A DNA stretch of 64,000 nt from Flavipsychrobacter sp. (GTDB lineage: Bacteria; Bacteroidota; Bacteroidia; Chitinophagales; Chitinophagaceae): positions 275,769 to 339,768 of the forward strand of contig JANINW010000006.1 of the NCBI GenBank assembly GCA_024508935.1, given 5' to 3'. The notes below the pieces were generated by a model, which searched no databases, was not told where the DNA came from, and saw only the letters and a list, made by a program, of their open reading frames with translations. Every line of letters starts with the position of its first letter. The first letter of the stretch is position 1. Position numbers and translations under genes: made by a program. Shown here one piece after another: positions 34,101 through 44,008 of this stretch.

Positions 34101-37100
34101 AACAATCGAATGTAGAGACCATAGAATTCTGGGTGATGGACCCGTTCATCAATAATCCTGCATCGCAAGGTGGCTCGCTGTATATAAACCTGGGTAGCAT
34201 ATCGGAAGATGTATTGAAAGATTCGAGGAAATTTTTTGAAAATGGTATTCCTTATCCAAAAAACACAGCCCAGCTGGATAAAGGCGCATGGGGGTACACA
34301 CCAAAATTCCAGCAGCAGATAACACGCGCATTTGATAACGACCCTGCTGCACGCGCAGTACAGGATGTTGGCTATGACGGGTTGGACAATGAGGAGGAGC
34401 GAGCCAATTTCGCTGCTTACCTCAGCGCAGTGGCCGCTACTGTCAACCCGCAAACATTATCTGCATTGCAAAACGACCCTGCATCGGATGATTATCATTA
34501 CTACCGCGGAACGGATTATGACAATGCCGGTACAGGCGTACTGGGCAGGTACAAATTCTTCAACAACCCGCATGGCAACTCGCCGTCTACAGATGCCGGG
34601 TCTTCTTTCTCATCAGCAGGTACAACCATACCAGAGGCCGAAGATATCAACAGGGACAATACACTGAATGAAGCAGAAGACTACTACCAATACAGGATAG
34701 ATTTCACGCCTAATATGGCCGTGGGAAATAACTATATCATCAACAAGCAGGAATCTAATGTAAAACTGCCTAATGGCAATATTGAGAAAGAGACCTGGTA
34801 CCAGTTCAAAGTACCTATACGCGAATATTCACAGAAAATAGGCAATATTGCCGACTTCCGCTCTATACGTTTCATGCGTATGTTCTTAAACGGCTTCCAG
34901 GACAGTGTTATACTGCGCTTCGCTCGCCTGGAACTGGGACGTAACAACTGGCGCCGTTATAATTTCTCATTGCTGAATCCGGGAGAAAATATTCCTGAAC
35001 AGGATCAGCGCAATGTAGACTTTGCCGTAACCTCTGTTAGCCTCGAAGAAAACAGCGACCGCCAGCCCGTGCCTTATGTAATACCTCCGGGTGTAAACAG
35101 GCAGCAAACACCGGTAGCTAATGGCCAGAATGTACAATTGAACGAACAAGCATTGTCTTTACAGGTATGCGGCCTTGCCGATGGTGATGCACGTGCGGCC
35201 TTTAAAGAAGTTAGCGTAGATATGCGCCAGTTTAAAGGTTTGCGCATGTTTATACACGCAGAATCACAAGTAGGCCAGCAGCAACTTAAGGATGGTGATA
35301 TCAAAGCCATCATCCGCATAGGCAGCGACTTTACCAATAACTATTATGAGTACCAGGTACCACTGCGCATCACGCCTCCGGGCTCTTCTGATGCAAACGC
35401 AATATGGCCGGAAGGCAACCGCGTAGACCTGATATTGGATGACCTGGTAAAAGTAAAAACTGAACGTAACTCAAAAGGTGCAGCTTCATTTATCCCTTAT
35501 TCGAAAACAGACGATAAGGGCAACTTAATAATGGTCGTTGGTAACCCTAACCTGGGCGATGCCAAAACCATAATGCTGGGTGTTTCTAACCCAAAGAAAA
35601 CAAACCAGACACCTAACGATGACGGTTTGCCTAAATGTACCGAAGTATGGTTCAATGAACTGCGTATGACCGGCCTGGATGAAACACCGGGTTATGCAGC
35701 TTCCGGCAAAGTGACCTTACAACTGGCCGACCTTGGCAATATAAACCTGGCAGGTAGCATGCATACCCAGGGTTATGGTAATATAGACCAGAAGCTGAAC
35801 CAGCGTTTCAGGGATAATTTCTACCAGTACAACGCTTCTACCAACCTGAACCTGGGCAAGTTGATGCCGCGTAACTGGGGTGTGCAATTACCGGCATTTG
35901 TGGGCTATTCTCAAACGGTAAGCAATCCTCAATACGATCCTTATGATCTTGATGTGAAGTATAAGGACAAATTAAACTCTGCTAACAACGCTGCACAGCG
36001 CGACTCTATGCGTAAAATAGCACAGGATTTTACTTCAATCAAAAGCCTGAACTTTTCTAACGTACGCATACTGGGTAACCCAGAGAAAACAAATGCTAAA
36101 ACAATGCCGTGGAGCGTGAAGAACTTTGATGTAAGCTATGCATACAACAAACAATTCAAACGCAATCCGAATATTGAAAGCGATGAGCTGACCACTAATA
36201 AACTGGGCCTGGGTTATACTTATAATATCAAGGCTAAGTCCATCGAACCATTCAGGCATGTGATCAAATCCAAATCAAAATGGTTTGCACTGGTTAAAGA
36301 TTTCAACCTGAAATTACTGCCTGCAAACTTTACCTTCCGTACAGACATGAACCGCACCTTCAACGAAACCAAAGTGCGCGTAATATCTGACGGGCCTATT
36401 AATATAGAACCCACTTACTATAAGAACTTCACCTGGGTACGCGATTATTCATTGCGCTGGGAGCTGACAAAATCCTTGTCGTTTGACTATAGGGCCACTA
36501 ACACATCACGCATTGACGAGCCTTACGGCCGTATAGATAATGCTTCAAAACGCGACAGCCTTTGGGATAAGATCAAAACTTTTGGCCGTAACACCTTCTA
36601 TACGCAATCCTTCAATGCATCGTACAACCTGCCACTGCAGAAGATACCATTATTAGACTGGACCAGCCTGACACTTACTTATGGCTCTACATATAGCTGG
36701 ACAGCAGCTTCGCAACTGGCACGCAACCTGGGTAATACACTCAATAATACGCAGACAAAACAGGCGCGGGGAGAATTGCAGTTTGCACAACTCTACAACA
36801 AAAACCGCTGGCTGAGGGCTGTGAACCAGCCTAAATCTGCTACTTCGCAGGTAAGCAAAGCACCCGGCAATAAACAAGGCCCTCAGCAAGACCAAAATAC
36901 GAACGCTCCTAAATTGAAGGACCTGCGTAAAAACAAGAAACCTGAGCCTGTAGCTGATAATAAAACTATTCAACCTAAACCAGGCGCCGCCAGGGACACA
37001 GCGAAAAGCAAAGGGCCACAGTATTATGATATAGCAAGCAATACTGCACGCCTTAATGATAAACAACTGGACTCTGTAAGAAAAGTGCAGGAAAAACAGG

Positions 37101-38614
37101 AGCAGGCAAGATTGCTGGCTGAAAAACTGAAAAAGAAAAAAGAACGTATAGCTGCGCGCAAAGCCCGCCGCAATTCTACACCGCAGGTGAGTGATGGAGA
37201 ACGTATCGTAGGACGCCTGCTTACTATGGTGAAACGCACTACTGTAAGTCTCAGTGAAAATTCGGGCAGCACTTTACCGGGCTACATGGATAGCACCAAA
37301 TACTTTGGTATAAACACTGCAAATGGTGCACCCGGTTTTGGTTATGTGTATGGTATGCAGCCCGACAGGGCATGGCTGGAATCGCAGGCAGAGAAGAACC
37401 GCCTGAGCCGTGATACGCTGTTCAATGCGCAGTTCCAGCAATCTTACCAGCAAAATCTGAATATCACTACTACAGTAGAACCTGTTAAAGACTTCAGGAT
37501 AGACCTGAGCCTGAATAAGACCTTCAGTAAAAACCACACTGAACTATTCAAGGACACTTCGTTAAGCGGTGCAGGTGATTTTACACATAACAACCCATAC
37601 GAAACAGGTTCTTTCAGCATTTCTTACATAGCGCTGAAAACCATGTTCAAATCATCCGATGCCAATACAGGTGCCTTTAAAGAGTTCCTGGGCAACCGCC
37701 AGGTAGTATCCTCAAGGCTGGGTAATGCTAACCCTTACACCAATAGCGTGTCTGACCCTAATGACCCTAACTATAAAAAAGGGTATACCGGTTTTTCACA
37801 AGATGTACTGGTACCTGCATTTGTAGCAGCATATACAGGTAAAAGTGCCAATTCGGTAGGGTTGGTAGAAACTAAAAATTCCGGCATTAAGGATAATCCG
37901 TTCAAAAGTTATTTTCCCCTGCCTAACTGGCGCGTTACTTATAATGGCCTTACCAAACTGCCGTTCTTCAATAGCTTCCTGAATAATTTTGTGATCAACC
38001 ATGCTTACACAGGAACACTGTCGATGAACAGCTTTGTATCTACCCTGTATTACCAGGATGTATTCAGCCTTGGCTTCCCATCGTTCCTCGATTCGAATTC
38101 CGGCAACTATATACCGTTCTACCAGGTACCGAATGTTACCATCTCTGAGCAATTCAACCCGTTATTTGGTTTCGATGCAGCATTTAAAAACAATCTGTCT
38201 GCACGTTTTGAATACCGCAAATCGCGCACAGCAGCATTAAGCATGGTTGACTACCAGGTGAGCGAGACAAAGAGTACAGAATACGCCATTGGCCTTGGTT
38301 ATCGCATACGTGGTTTGAACCTGCCATTCGAAGTGTTTGGTGTACGCAGGCTGAAAAATGACCTGAATATAAAAATGGATATAGCACTGAGAGATGACAA
38401 GAGCAGCAATAACTACCTGGCGCAGGTAATAAGTGTAACCACAAGGGGACAAAAAGTGGTCACGATCTCACCTTCTATAGATTATATCGTAAGTGATAAA
38501 CTCACCTTGCGGTTCTTCTACGACAGGCGGCAAAGTATACCTTATGTTACCAGCTCGTATCCCATTACCACTACCCGGGCAGGTGTAACACTGCGGTTCA
38601 TCTTTGCCCAGTAA
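31139..38614 (+). CDS. sprA: SprA/Sov, type IX secretion outer-membrane translocon protein
   Basis: This giant 2491-residue protein is the 36-strand outer-membrane barrel through which T9SS cargo leaves the cell. It has a signal peptide (RKSYFGYKLLVFITLAVTIANAAA, here partly shown), the N-terminal region FGGNWQNIKNPTLPQR, a body of repeated beta strands with IDDFEGTRSSYDL and a C-terminal LRFFYDRRQSIPYVT ending FIFAQ. Length and termini are normal for the family. A Lys/Arg-rich, low-complexity stretch (about residues 1895-2015) interrupts the strands. The start is TTG at 31139, since no ATG precedes the signal. It lies 22 bases after ruvA, and a near-perfect 17-base stem terminator follows. 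Confidence 0.96.
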   Translation: MNRKSYFGYKLLVFITLAVTIANAAAHDNDDPFEFYDEPQPDTPRNSNRDTSLHFPVYDNSGIPGERNPSSIDLNDPSNLQKSVEYDPQDNRYYFNERLSDRYLRNPTYMTAEEYAKYRAEQDEQSYWKRRLDALTLFNKKPQLPTMYKEGIFDRIFGGSTISVRPQGNVDVTFGGNWQNIKNPTLPQRAQKYGIFDFDMQMNVNLLATVGDKLKLNISNNTKATFDYQNIQKLEYTGKEDEIIKKIEAGNISFPLRSNLINGVQSLFGLKTQLQFGKLWVTGVVSQQKSKRQSLTIQGGQQTQQFAIKADEYEENRHFLLAQYFYNNYNNALKNYPIINSQVSINKIEVWITNRTGATDGIRNVVGFMDLGESTPYQTALSGAARPIPFSLADNNANQLYSQLTQNPAARFDVSATTAIQALGLSLGQDFVRTTARKLNATEYSFNPQLGYISLNTQLNPDDMLAVAFRYTYNGKVYQVGEFSEDLPPSSATPGSSTGDQKILFLKLLKGTALQPTLPVWNLMMKNVYALGGLGVSKEDFRLNILYQDPGGGEKRYLPEGPNAGTPLLNLLNLDRLNIQNDPAPDGIFDFVEGVTINTQQGKIIFPVLKPFGEDLGPALGNLPQFTKKYLYTILYDSTKTVAKQFQQNNRYIIRGAYKSASSSEIFLGGFNIPQGSVAVSAGGQKLVENVDYQIDYGLGRLKILNSGILNSGIPINVQYEDNATFGFQQQNFMGARLDYYVNNSLSIGGTYMRLTERPFTQKTTFGEDPIKNTVLGLDANYQSEAMSLTRLLDKLPIYSTTAPSIVTASAEVAGLLPSHPKQIDALDPEGSVYIDDFEGTRSSYDLKFPANAWSLASAPVGATDKNGRILFPEATLNDQLPYGKNRARLAWYSIEPTLVDPSSGVPAYVKNDPNQHYIRLVQQNEVFPQKSTTTLQSALTTFDLGFYPKDRGPYNFDVSNIDADGKFTNPQARWGGIMRSIDNSDFEQSNVETIEFWVMDPFINNPASQGGSLYINLGSISEDVLKDSRKFFENGIPYPKNTAQLDKGAWGYTPKFQQQITRAFDNDPAARAVQDVGYDGLDNEEERANFAAYLSAVAATVNPQTLSALQNDPASDDYHYYRGTDYDNAGTGVLGRYKFFNNPHGNSPSTDAGSSFSSAGTTIPEAEDINRDNTLNEAEDYYQYRIDFTPNMAVGNNYIINKQESNVKLPNGNIEKETWYQFKVPIREYSQKIGNIADFRSIRFMRMFLNGFQDSVILRFARLELGRNNWRRYNFSLLNPGENIPEQDQRNVDFAVTSVSLEENSDRQPVPYVIPPGVNRQQTPVANGQNVQLNEQALSLQVCGLADGDARAAFKEVSVDMRQFKGLRMFIHAESQVGQQQLKDGDIKAIIRIGSDFTNNYYEYQVPLRITPPGSSDANAIWPEGNRVDLILDDLVKVKTERNSKGAASFIPYSKTDDKGNLIMVVGNPNLGDAKTIMLGVSNPKKTNQTPNDDGLPKCTEVWFNELRMTGLDETPGYAASGKVTLQLADLGNINLAGSMHTQGYGNIDQKLNQRFRDNFYQYNASTNLNLGKLMPRNWGVQLPAFVGYSQTVSNPQYDPYDLDVKYKDKLNSANNAAQRDSMRKIAQDFTSIKSLNFSNVRILGNPEKTNAKTMPWSVKNFDVSYAYNKQFKRNPNIESDELTTNKLGLGYTYNIKAKSIEPFRHVIKSKSKWFALVKDFNLKLLPANFTFRTDMNRTFNETKVRVISDGPINIEPTYYKNFTWVRDYSLRWELTKSLSFDYRATNTSRIDEPYGRIDNASKRDSLWDKIKTFGRNTFYTQSFNASYNLPLQKIPLLDWTSLTLTYGSTYSWTAASQLARNLGNTLNNTQTKQARGELQFAQLYNKNRWLRAVNQPKSATSQVSKAPGNKQGPQQDQNTNAPKLKDLRKNKKPEPVADNKTIQPKPGAARDTAKSKGPQYYDIASNTARLNDKQLDSVRKVQEKQEQARLLAEKLKKKKERIAARKARRNSTPQVSDGERIVGRLLTMVKRTTVSLSENSGSTLPGYMDSTKYFGINTANGAPGFGYVYGMQPDRAWLESQAEKNRLSRDTLFNAQFQQSYQQNLNITTTVEPVKDFRIDLSLNKTFSKNHTELFKDTSLSGAGDFTHNNPYETGSFSISYIALKTMFKSSDANTGAFKEFLGNRQVVSSRLGNANPYTNSVSDPNDPNYKKGYTGFSQDVLVPAFVAAYTGKSANSVGLVETKNSGIKDNPFKSYFPLPNWRVTYNGLTKLPFFNSFLNNFVINHAYTGTLSMNSFVSTLYYQDVFSLGFPSFLDSNSGNYIPFYQVPNVTISEQFNPLFGFDAAFKNNLSARFEYRKSRTAALSMVDYQVSETKSTEYAIGLGYRIRGLNLPFEVFGVRRLKNDLNIKMDIALRDDKSSNNYLAQVISVTTRGQKVVTISPSIDYIVSDKLTLRFFYDRRQSIPYVTSSYPITTTRAGVTLRFIFAQ

Positions 38615-38630
38615 ATAGCTTTCACAATAT

Positions 38631-38667
38631 AAAAAGATCCCTATGCCGGTGGCATAGGGATCTTTTT
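38631..38667 (+). terminator. Strong terminator after sprA
   Basis: A 17-base perfect stem (AAAAAGATCCCTATGCC with its complement, 38631-38647 and 38651-38667) surrounds a GGT loop and ends in T. The symmetric A and T flanks make it usable on both strands, though only the plus side has a gene. Confidence 0.93.
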
Positions 38668-38766
38668 ATATAATACCTGGTTCTAACTGTGGAAATAGCA
38701 TCTTAAATATTAGTATTATACGCTATGCCGCGGGAGCTGAACGGCTTAATTGCCGGCTGAAATGAT

Positions 38767-38774
38767 TATATTTG
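38767..38774 (+). promoter_or_regulatory. -7 promoter box of paaA (TATATTTG)
   Basis: TATATTTG lies 18 bases before the paaA ATG at 38793, in the expected place for the promoter of the paa operon. The -33 match is poor. Confidence 0.55.
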
Positions 38775-38792
38775 TACACTAAATTATAGCTA

Positions 38793-39740
38793 ATGACTGT
38801 GCATTCTTTTGAACAGCATTTTGAAGACAAAATAGATAACGAAATATCTATAGAGCCACGCGACTGGATGCCGGATGATTATCGCAAAACACTCATCCGC
38901 CAGATTTCCCAGCATGCGCATAGCGAAATAGTAGGTATGCTGCCGGAAGGTAACTGGATAACACGTGCCCCCAGCCTGCGCCGTAAAGCGGTACTGCTGG
39001 CAAAAGTGCAGGACGAAGGTGGCCATGGTCTATATTTATATAGTGCTGCCGAAACACTGGGCATCAGCCGCGATGAAATGCTGGAGCAGCTGCACAGCGG
39101 CAAGGCCAAGTATTCTTCTATATTCAACTACCCGTCTTTAACCTGGGCCGATATGGGCGCTATAGGATGGCTGGTAGATGGTGCCGCTATTATGAACCAG
39201 GTGCCGCTATGCCGCACGTCTTATGGCCCTTATGCCCGTGCTATGGTGCGTGTGTGCAAGGAAGAAAGCTTTCACCAAAGGCAGGGTTTTGAAATAATGC
39301 TGACACTCAGCAAAGGCACCGAAGTGCAGAAAAAACTGGCACAGGATGCACTGAACCGCTGGTGGTGGCCTTCTATCATGATGTTTGGCCCATCTGATGA
39401 CAACAGTCCTAATACAGAAAAAAGCATGAGATGGCGTATCAAACGCTTTACCAATGATGAGCTGCGCCAGAAGTTTATTGATGTAACCGTAGAACAAACC
39501 AAAATACTGGGATTGGAAGTGCCGGATAAGGACCTGAAATGGAACGAAGAACGCGGGCATTATGATTTTGGCAAGATTAACTGGGACGAATTCTGGAACG
39601 TAGTAAAAGGTAACGGACCATGTAATAAACAAAGACTGGAAACCAGGAAGAAAGCCTGGGAAGATGGCGCATGGGTACGCGATGCCGCTATGGCACACGC
39701 CGAAAAACGAAAAAATAAAAAAGCAGCAAAAGCTGCATAA
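38793..39740 (+). CDS. paaA: 1,2-phenylacetyl-CoA epoxidase catalytic subunit PaaA
   Basis: PaaA is the di-iron oxygenase subunit that epoxidises phenylacetyl-CoA in aerobic phenylacetate breakdown. The 315-residue protein has ferritin-like iron ligand motifs [17 protein letters not shown] (Asp-Glu-Gly-Gly-His at 74-78) and [14 protein letters not shown] (Glu-Glu-x-x-His at 157-161), the [20 protein letters not shown] helix and [11 protein letters not shown]. It starts an operon in which paaB (54 bases downstream) and paaC follow directly. Confidence 0.97.
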   Translation: MTVHSFEQHFEDKIDNEISIEPRDWMPDDYRKTLIRQISQHAHSEIVGMLPEGNWITRAPSLRRKAVLLAKVQDEGGHGLYLYSAAETLGISRDEMLEQLHSGKAKYSSIFNYPSLTWADMGAIGWLVDGAAIMNQVPLCRTSYGPYARAMVRVCKEESFHQRQGFEIMLTLSKGTEVQKKLAQDALNRWWWPSIMMFGPSDDNSPNTEKSMRWRIKRFTNDELRQKFIDVTVEQTKILGLEVPDKDLKWNEERGHYDFGKINWDEFWNVVKGNGPCNKQRLETRKKAWEDGAWVRDAAMAHAEKRKNKKAAKAA

Positions 39741-39794
39741 AACCTACTGGCTACATTGTATTGTAGCCAATGTTTTAATAACAATATTTTCCGC

Positions 39795-40091
39795 ATGACA
39801 ACAAGCAATAAAGCCGAATGGCCTTTATGGGAAGTTTTTATCCGCAGCAAGGCAGGATTAGATCATAAACATGCCGGTAGCCTGCATGCAGCAGATGCTG
39901 AAATGGCTATAGAAAATGCCCGCGATGTATATACGCGTCGTATGGAAGGCGTAAGTATCTGGGTAGTAGAAAGCAAATACATACATGCTTCTGACCCGGG
40001 AGAGTCTGAATCGCTCTACGACCCGGCAAATGATAAAGTGTACAGGCATCCTACATTCTACAACCTGCCTGACGAATTAAAACACATGTAG
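39795..40091 (+). CDS. paaB: Phenylacetyl-CoA epoxidase subunit PaaB
   Basis: PaaB is the small bridging subunit of the PaaABCE complex. The 98-residue protein has the family pattern WPLWEVFIRSKAGLDHKHAG, SLHAADAEMAIENARDVYTRR, VSIWVVESKYIHAS and the C-terminal PTFYNLPDELKHM. The start is ATG 39795. Thirteen extra upstream codons in the open frame are not part of the family. It sits between paaA and paaC, with 54 and 14 bases of spacing. Confidence 0.95.
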   Translation: MTTSNKAEWPLWEVFIRSKAGLDHKHAGSLHAADAEMAIENARDVYTRRMEGVSIWVVESKYIHASDPGESESLYDPANDKVYRHPTFYNLPDELKHM

Positions 40092-40105
40092 TATAAAGAC
40101 CGACA

Positions 40106-40933
40106 ATGAGCCAAACTACAGATCTGATCAAATATACTTTACAGATAGCCGATAACGCCTTGGTATTGGGGCATAGGCTAAGTGAATGGTGCGGCCATGG
40201 GCCGATACTGGAGCAGGATATTGCTATCACCAATATTGCCCTCGACCATTTAGGCCAGGCGCGTAGCTTATATCAATACGCTGCTGAGCTGTTCAACAAC
40301 CTGCCGCTGGTTGAAAAAAATGATCTATTTGCATCAGCTGTTTTACAGCAAAAGATAAATGCCGAAGAGCCGCTGGATGAAGATGACCTGGCTTACCTGC
40401 GCGATGGCTGGGATTTCAGAAACGTACAATTGGTAGAGCAGCCTAATAAAGACTGGGCCTATACCGTAGCACGCTCTTTTTTCTACGATAGTTTTAATTT
40501 CCATTTTTATACAGCCCTGCAAAACAGCGCAGACAAAACCCTGGCTGCCATAGCAGAAAAATCTTTGAAAGAAGTAGCCTATCATCTCCGCTGGAGCAGT
40601 GAATGGGTAGTACGCCTGGGTGATGGTACAGCAGAGAGCCATGAGCGTATGCAAACAGCCATCAATGATTACTGGATGTATACCGGCGAACTGGTAACGA
40701 TGAGCGAAGCAGATACGGCAGCCTTGAATACAGGCAATGGTGTAGCTGCAACCGCGTTGAAGCAGAAATGGGACGAACAGGTAAATGCTGTATTGCAGGA
40801 AGCCACCCTTGCACGCCCTGAAGACGGGTGGATGCAGCAGGGAGGAAAAGACGGGCGCCATACGGAACACCTGGGGTATATATTGGCCGAACTGCAGTTT
40901 ATGCAGCGCGCCTACCCGAATATGGAATGGTAG
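40106..40933 (+). CDS. paaC: Phenylacetyl-CoA epoxidase structural subunit PaaC
   Basis: PaaC is the inactive, ferritin-fold partner that forms the heterodimer with PaaA. The 275-residue protein has LIKYTLQIADNALVLGHRLSEW, PILEQDIAITNIALDHLGQARSLY, WAYTVARSFFYDSF, SLKEVAYHLRWSSEWVVRLGDGT and the C-terminal GRHTEHLGYILAELQFMQR. The operon continues 33 bases later, but unexpectedly with a glycosyltransferase gene rather than paaD. Confidence 0.96.
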   Translation: MSQTTDLIKYTLQIADNALVLGHRLSEWCGHGPILEQDIAITNIALDHLGQARSLYQYAAELFNNLPLVEKNDLFASAVLQQKINAEEPLDEDDLAYLRDGWDFRNVQLVEQPNKDWAYTVARSFFYDSFNFHFYTALQNSADKTLAAIAEKSLKEVAYHLRWSSEWVVRLGDGTAESHERMQTAINDYWMYTGELVTMSEADTAALNTGNGVAATALKQKWDEQVNAVLQEATLARPEDGWMQQGGKDGRHTEHLGYILAELQFMQRAYPNMEW

Positions 40934-40966
40934 CCTTCCTTAATATTACAGCCCATTACTATACCC

Positions 40967-41662
40967 ATGCATGCATCGCTTATTCTTCCATGTTATAATC
41001 CGCCGGCAGGATGGGTGGAAAATATCATCAGGAGGTATAATGAAGCACAGGGATTTTTAAGTGCTGATAGCGAACTGATACTGGTACAGGATGGAGATAG
41101 CGCGCAAATAAGTGAACAAGACATAGCACGCCTGCAACAGGCTCTGCCCAATTTCAAACATATTTATTACCCGGAGAATAAAGGCAAGGGATATGCCATC
41201 CGCCAAGGTGTGAAATGCGCCTGGGGCGACCTGGTCATATACACCGATATAGACTTCCCCTACACAACCGCCAGCATCAGGAAAATATATGATACGCTGA
41301 ATGCAGGGAGTTGCGATTTGGCAGTAGGCGTGAAAGATGAGGTATATTATAAGCACACCAATGCAGCCCGTAAGTTTATCTCAAAAACCCTGAGGGGCAT
41401 GATACGTACATTCTTTTCCATTCCTGTAGATGATACGCAGTGCGGGTTGAAAGGCTTCAGGAAAGATCTGATACCTGTTTTTACCGCCACTACCATCAAT
41501 CGCTACCTCTTCGATCTTGAGTTTATACGTAATGCCCACAAACGAGGCTATTCTATAAATGCTGTTCCTGTTAAACTGAACGAAGGTGTACAATTCAGGC
41601 ACATTAATTATCGTATATTAATACCTGAATTCATAAACCTCATCAAACTCATATTAAAGTAG
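40967..41662 (+). CDS. Family 2 glycosyltransferase (dolichyl/polyprenyl-phosphate type)
   Basis: The 231-residue protein has the GT2 nucleotide-binding start SLILPCYNPPAGW, the ELILVQDGDSA region, the metal-binding DxD motif (YTDIDFPYT), and a CGLKGFRKD segment typical of dolichol/polyprenyl-phosphate mannose or glucose synthases (DPM1-like). Its role is likely to load a sugar onto a polyprenyl-phosphate carrier at the inner membrane. Placement between paaC and the GT-C type membrane protein gene, with 1-base overlap to that gene, indicates that the two work together, and suggests an insertion into the paa operon. Confidence 0.88.
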   Translation: MHASLILPCYNPPAGWVENIIRRYNEAQGFLSADSELILVQDGDSAQISEQDIARLQQALPNFKHIYYPENKGKGYAIRQGVKCAWGDLVIYTDIDFPYTTASIRKIYDTLNAGSCDLAVGVKDEVYYKHTNAARKFISKTLRGMIRTFFSIPVDDTQCGLKGFRKDLIPVFTATTINRYLFDLEFIRNAHKRGYSINAVPVKLNEGVQFRHINYRILIPEFINLIKLILK

Positions 41663-44001
41663 TGCAGACAAATAAAGTTCATAGCAGGTTATGGCTGGCT
41701 GCAGCTATAATTGTTTCAGTGTGCCTCACCTGGTATACACTGGGCTATATGGTTACTGTACCGGGGCATATGTACCTGGACCTGGGCGGTGATGCTATAA
41801 AAAACTATTTTACCTACCTGCATCACAGTCTTTATGGAAATGGTTTTGAATTTAAAGGCATGAATTACCCCTATGGGGAAAATGTTATCTATGCCGATGG
41901 GCAACCTTTGTTATCTATACCATTGCAATACCTGCACCGCGTTTTTCATTTCCCATTGGAAACAGCACTGGCAGTAATGCACTTGTCTATTGCAGCGGGG
42001 TTTGCATTGTGCATTATCTACTTATACCGCATACTCGTTCACTATAAGGTGCCCCCTGCTTTATCAATAATCTTTTCAGTTTTTATCACCCTGCTCTCGC
42101 CACAGTTCAACAGGATATTCGCACATTTCGGGCTCAGCTATATGTGCGTGATACCTATGCTGTTTTATTGGTCTGTTCAGTATTACGAGCGTGCTCGTTT
42201 ATATCATGCTATACTTATTGGTATTTCAGGTATTGCCGCATCGTTTTTACATCCATATTTTGCTGCAGTCTATTTATTATGGATCGGCTTTTATTCGATA
42301 GGTTATTTATTATTTTTCAGGAGCTCGGCAAGAATTAAGGTAAAACACCTTCTTCCGCTTGCAATCAGCCTTATTGCCATATTCGGCTGCATAAAAGGCG
42401 TAATGTTTTTAACCGACCATTTGAAAGACAGGCCTACCTATCCATGGGGCACATTTACTGCTTTAACCACCAGCCGCGATATCTATACTTCCATTTATTC
42501 GCCTATATGGGTGTACCTGAAAAATCATTCGCTCATCTACTATGTCAGCAATTACAACGAAGGCTTTACCTATATAGGGCTTGCCGCAGCAGGTATCTTA
42601 TTGGCATCTGTAATTTTCTTTATCACACGATTCTTTTATAAAAAAGACAATACCGCTCTGTTAACTCCTGTTCCGTTCCCCCGTACTATGCTATTCATTG
42701 CATTTGCATCGCTATGCCTGGGCATGGGTATTCCTTTTATATGGCATATGGAATGGCTGCTGGATTATATTTCTATTCTGCGTCAATTCAGAACGCTTGG
42801 TCGCTTCTCATTGATATTCTATTATATTGTTACTATATACAGCGTTATTGTCGCGTACACCTGGTACCAACGCTTCGCACACAGCAATAAAAAAGTATTA
42901 GGGTACCTGGCTATTATACTACCCTTACTGCTATGGGGATTTGAAGCCAGCAGCTATCTAAAATTTTCGAAGGAACGTACGCAAAATGTATTGTACAATT
43001 ACCGCTACATGGACGGATGGGATGACGACAAAACCTGGAAAGATGTACTTGCCGGCAAGCAATACAAACCAACCGACTTCCAGGCAATGCTATTGCTTCC
43101 TTTCATGCATGTTGGGTCTGAGAAGCTCTGGGTAAATGATGCCAACTCCTGGCTACTAACCCTGGGTGCTAAAGCTTCTTTCAAGCTAAACCTGCCTATA
43201 GTAGACGTGAACATGTCACGCTCTTCATGGTCGCAAACATTTGAACAGGTGCGTATAACCGCCGGTCCATTCGCAGATAAGCCAATACTGGGAGATATTA
43301 AAAACAACAAACCCTTTCTTATTCTTTGGTTCGATCAAAAGCCTTTAGACCCCGACAGCAAATACCTGCTGGAAGCTTCTGAATTTATTGCAGATTATTC
43401 CCAATGTCATGTATACGCCTGCTTTCCCGATAGGCTAAAAACTAATGATAAAAGATTTAGAGATAGTGTGAATTTTATAGCTGCTAAAATGACTAATGCT
43501 GATACCTGCATTAATGCCGAAGGAAGCTATGCAATTGCACATTTCGACCACACAAAATCCAATACAGCATTTTTTGGAAATGGTGGATTACAGGCTATAA
43601 ATGGGGAAACTGCCGTATTGTATACGGCACCAGTACCTTACCATAAAGATTCAGCAGTTTATGAGTTCTCTGCATGGGTAAAAGTGAACGACTATGATTA
43701 CCGCAGCCCTACCCTGTATGTAGATCAGTACAATGCTGCTGCAAAATTAATTGACAGTGTACGGATATACACAAAAGAAAGCGTAGACAATTACGTTAAC
43801 GGTAACGACCTTTGGCTGCGTGCAAATGCCTATTTCCACTTACCTGCAGATTGTCGTTCTATACAGGTGCGGGTGCTGAATTCCCCAAAGCATGCGTACC
43901 TTGCAATAGATGAAATGCAATTACGTCCATCAGGCGCACTTATTATATCGAAAGGGGCTGATGGGAAGATATTAGCCAATAATCACCTGTTGAAAAAGTG
44001 A
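41662..44001 (+). CDS. Polytopic GT-C-like membrane glycosyltransferase candidate (779 aa)
   Basis: A 779-residue protein with about eleven membrane helices in the first 420 residues and a roughly 330-residue extracytoplasmic C-terminal part. The first external loop has YLDLGGDAIKNYFTYLHH, followed by YPYGENVIYADGQPLLSIPLQY, resembling GT-C polyprenyl-phosphate sugar transferases, whose catalytic acidic residues sit in loop one. The C-terminal part (from about residue 450) includes a jelly-roll-like stretch (YEFSAWVKVNDYDYRSPTLYV). GTG 41662 is the start and overlaps the TAG of the GT2 gene by one base, implying that it uses that GT2's product. Bases look more AT-rich than the paa genes. Exact family not certain. 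Confidence 0.72.
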   Translation: MQTNKVHSRLWLAAAIIVSVCLTWYTLGYMVTVPGHMYLDLGGDAIKNYFTYLHHSLYGNGFEFKGMNYPYGENVIYADGQPLLSIPLQYLHRVFHFPLETALAVMHLSIAAGFALCIIYLYRILVHYKVPPALSIIFSVFITLLSPQFNRIFAHFGLSYMCVIPMLFYWSVQYYERARLYHAILIGISGIAASFLHPYFAAVYLLWIGFYSIGYLLFFRSSARIKVKHLLPLAISLIAIFGCIKGVMFLTDHLKDRPTYPWGTFTALTTSRDIYTSIYSPIWVYLKNHSLIYYVSNYNEGFTYIGLAAAGILLASVIFFITRFFYKKDNTALLTPVPFPRTMLFIAFASLCLGMGIPFIWHMEWLLDYISILRQFRTLGRFSLIFYYIVTIYSVIVAYTWYQRFAHSNKKVLGYLAIILPLLLWGFEASSYLKFSKERTQNVLYNYRYMDGWDDDKTWKDVLAGKQYKPTDFQAMLLLPFMHVGSEKLWVNDANSWLLTLGAKASFKLNLPIVDVNMSRSSWSQTFEQVRITAGPFADKPILGDIKNNKPFLILWFDQKPLDPDSKYLLEASEFIADYSQCHVYACFPDRLKTNDKRFRDSVNFIAAKMTNADTCINAEGSYAIAHFDHTKSNTAFFGNGGLQAINGETAVLYTAPVPYHKDSAVYEFSAWVKVNDYDYRSPTLYVDQYNAAAKLIDSVRIYTKESVDNYVNGNDLWLRANAYFHLPADCRSIQVRVLNSPKHAYLAIDEMQLRPSGALIISKGADGKILANNHLLKK

Positions 44002-44008
44002 CCGGGAT

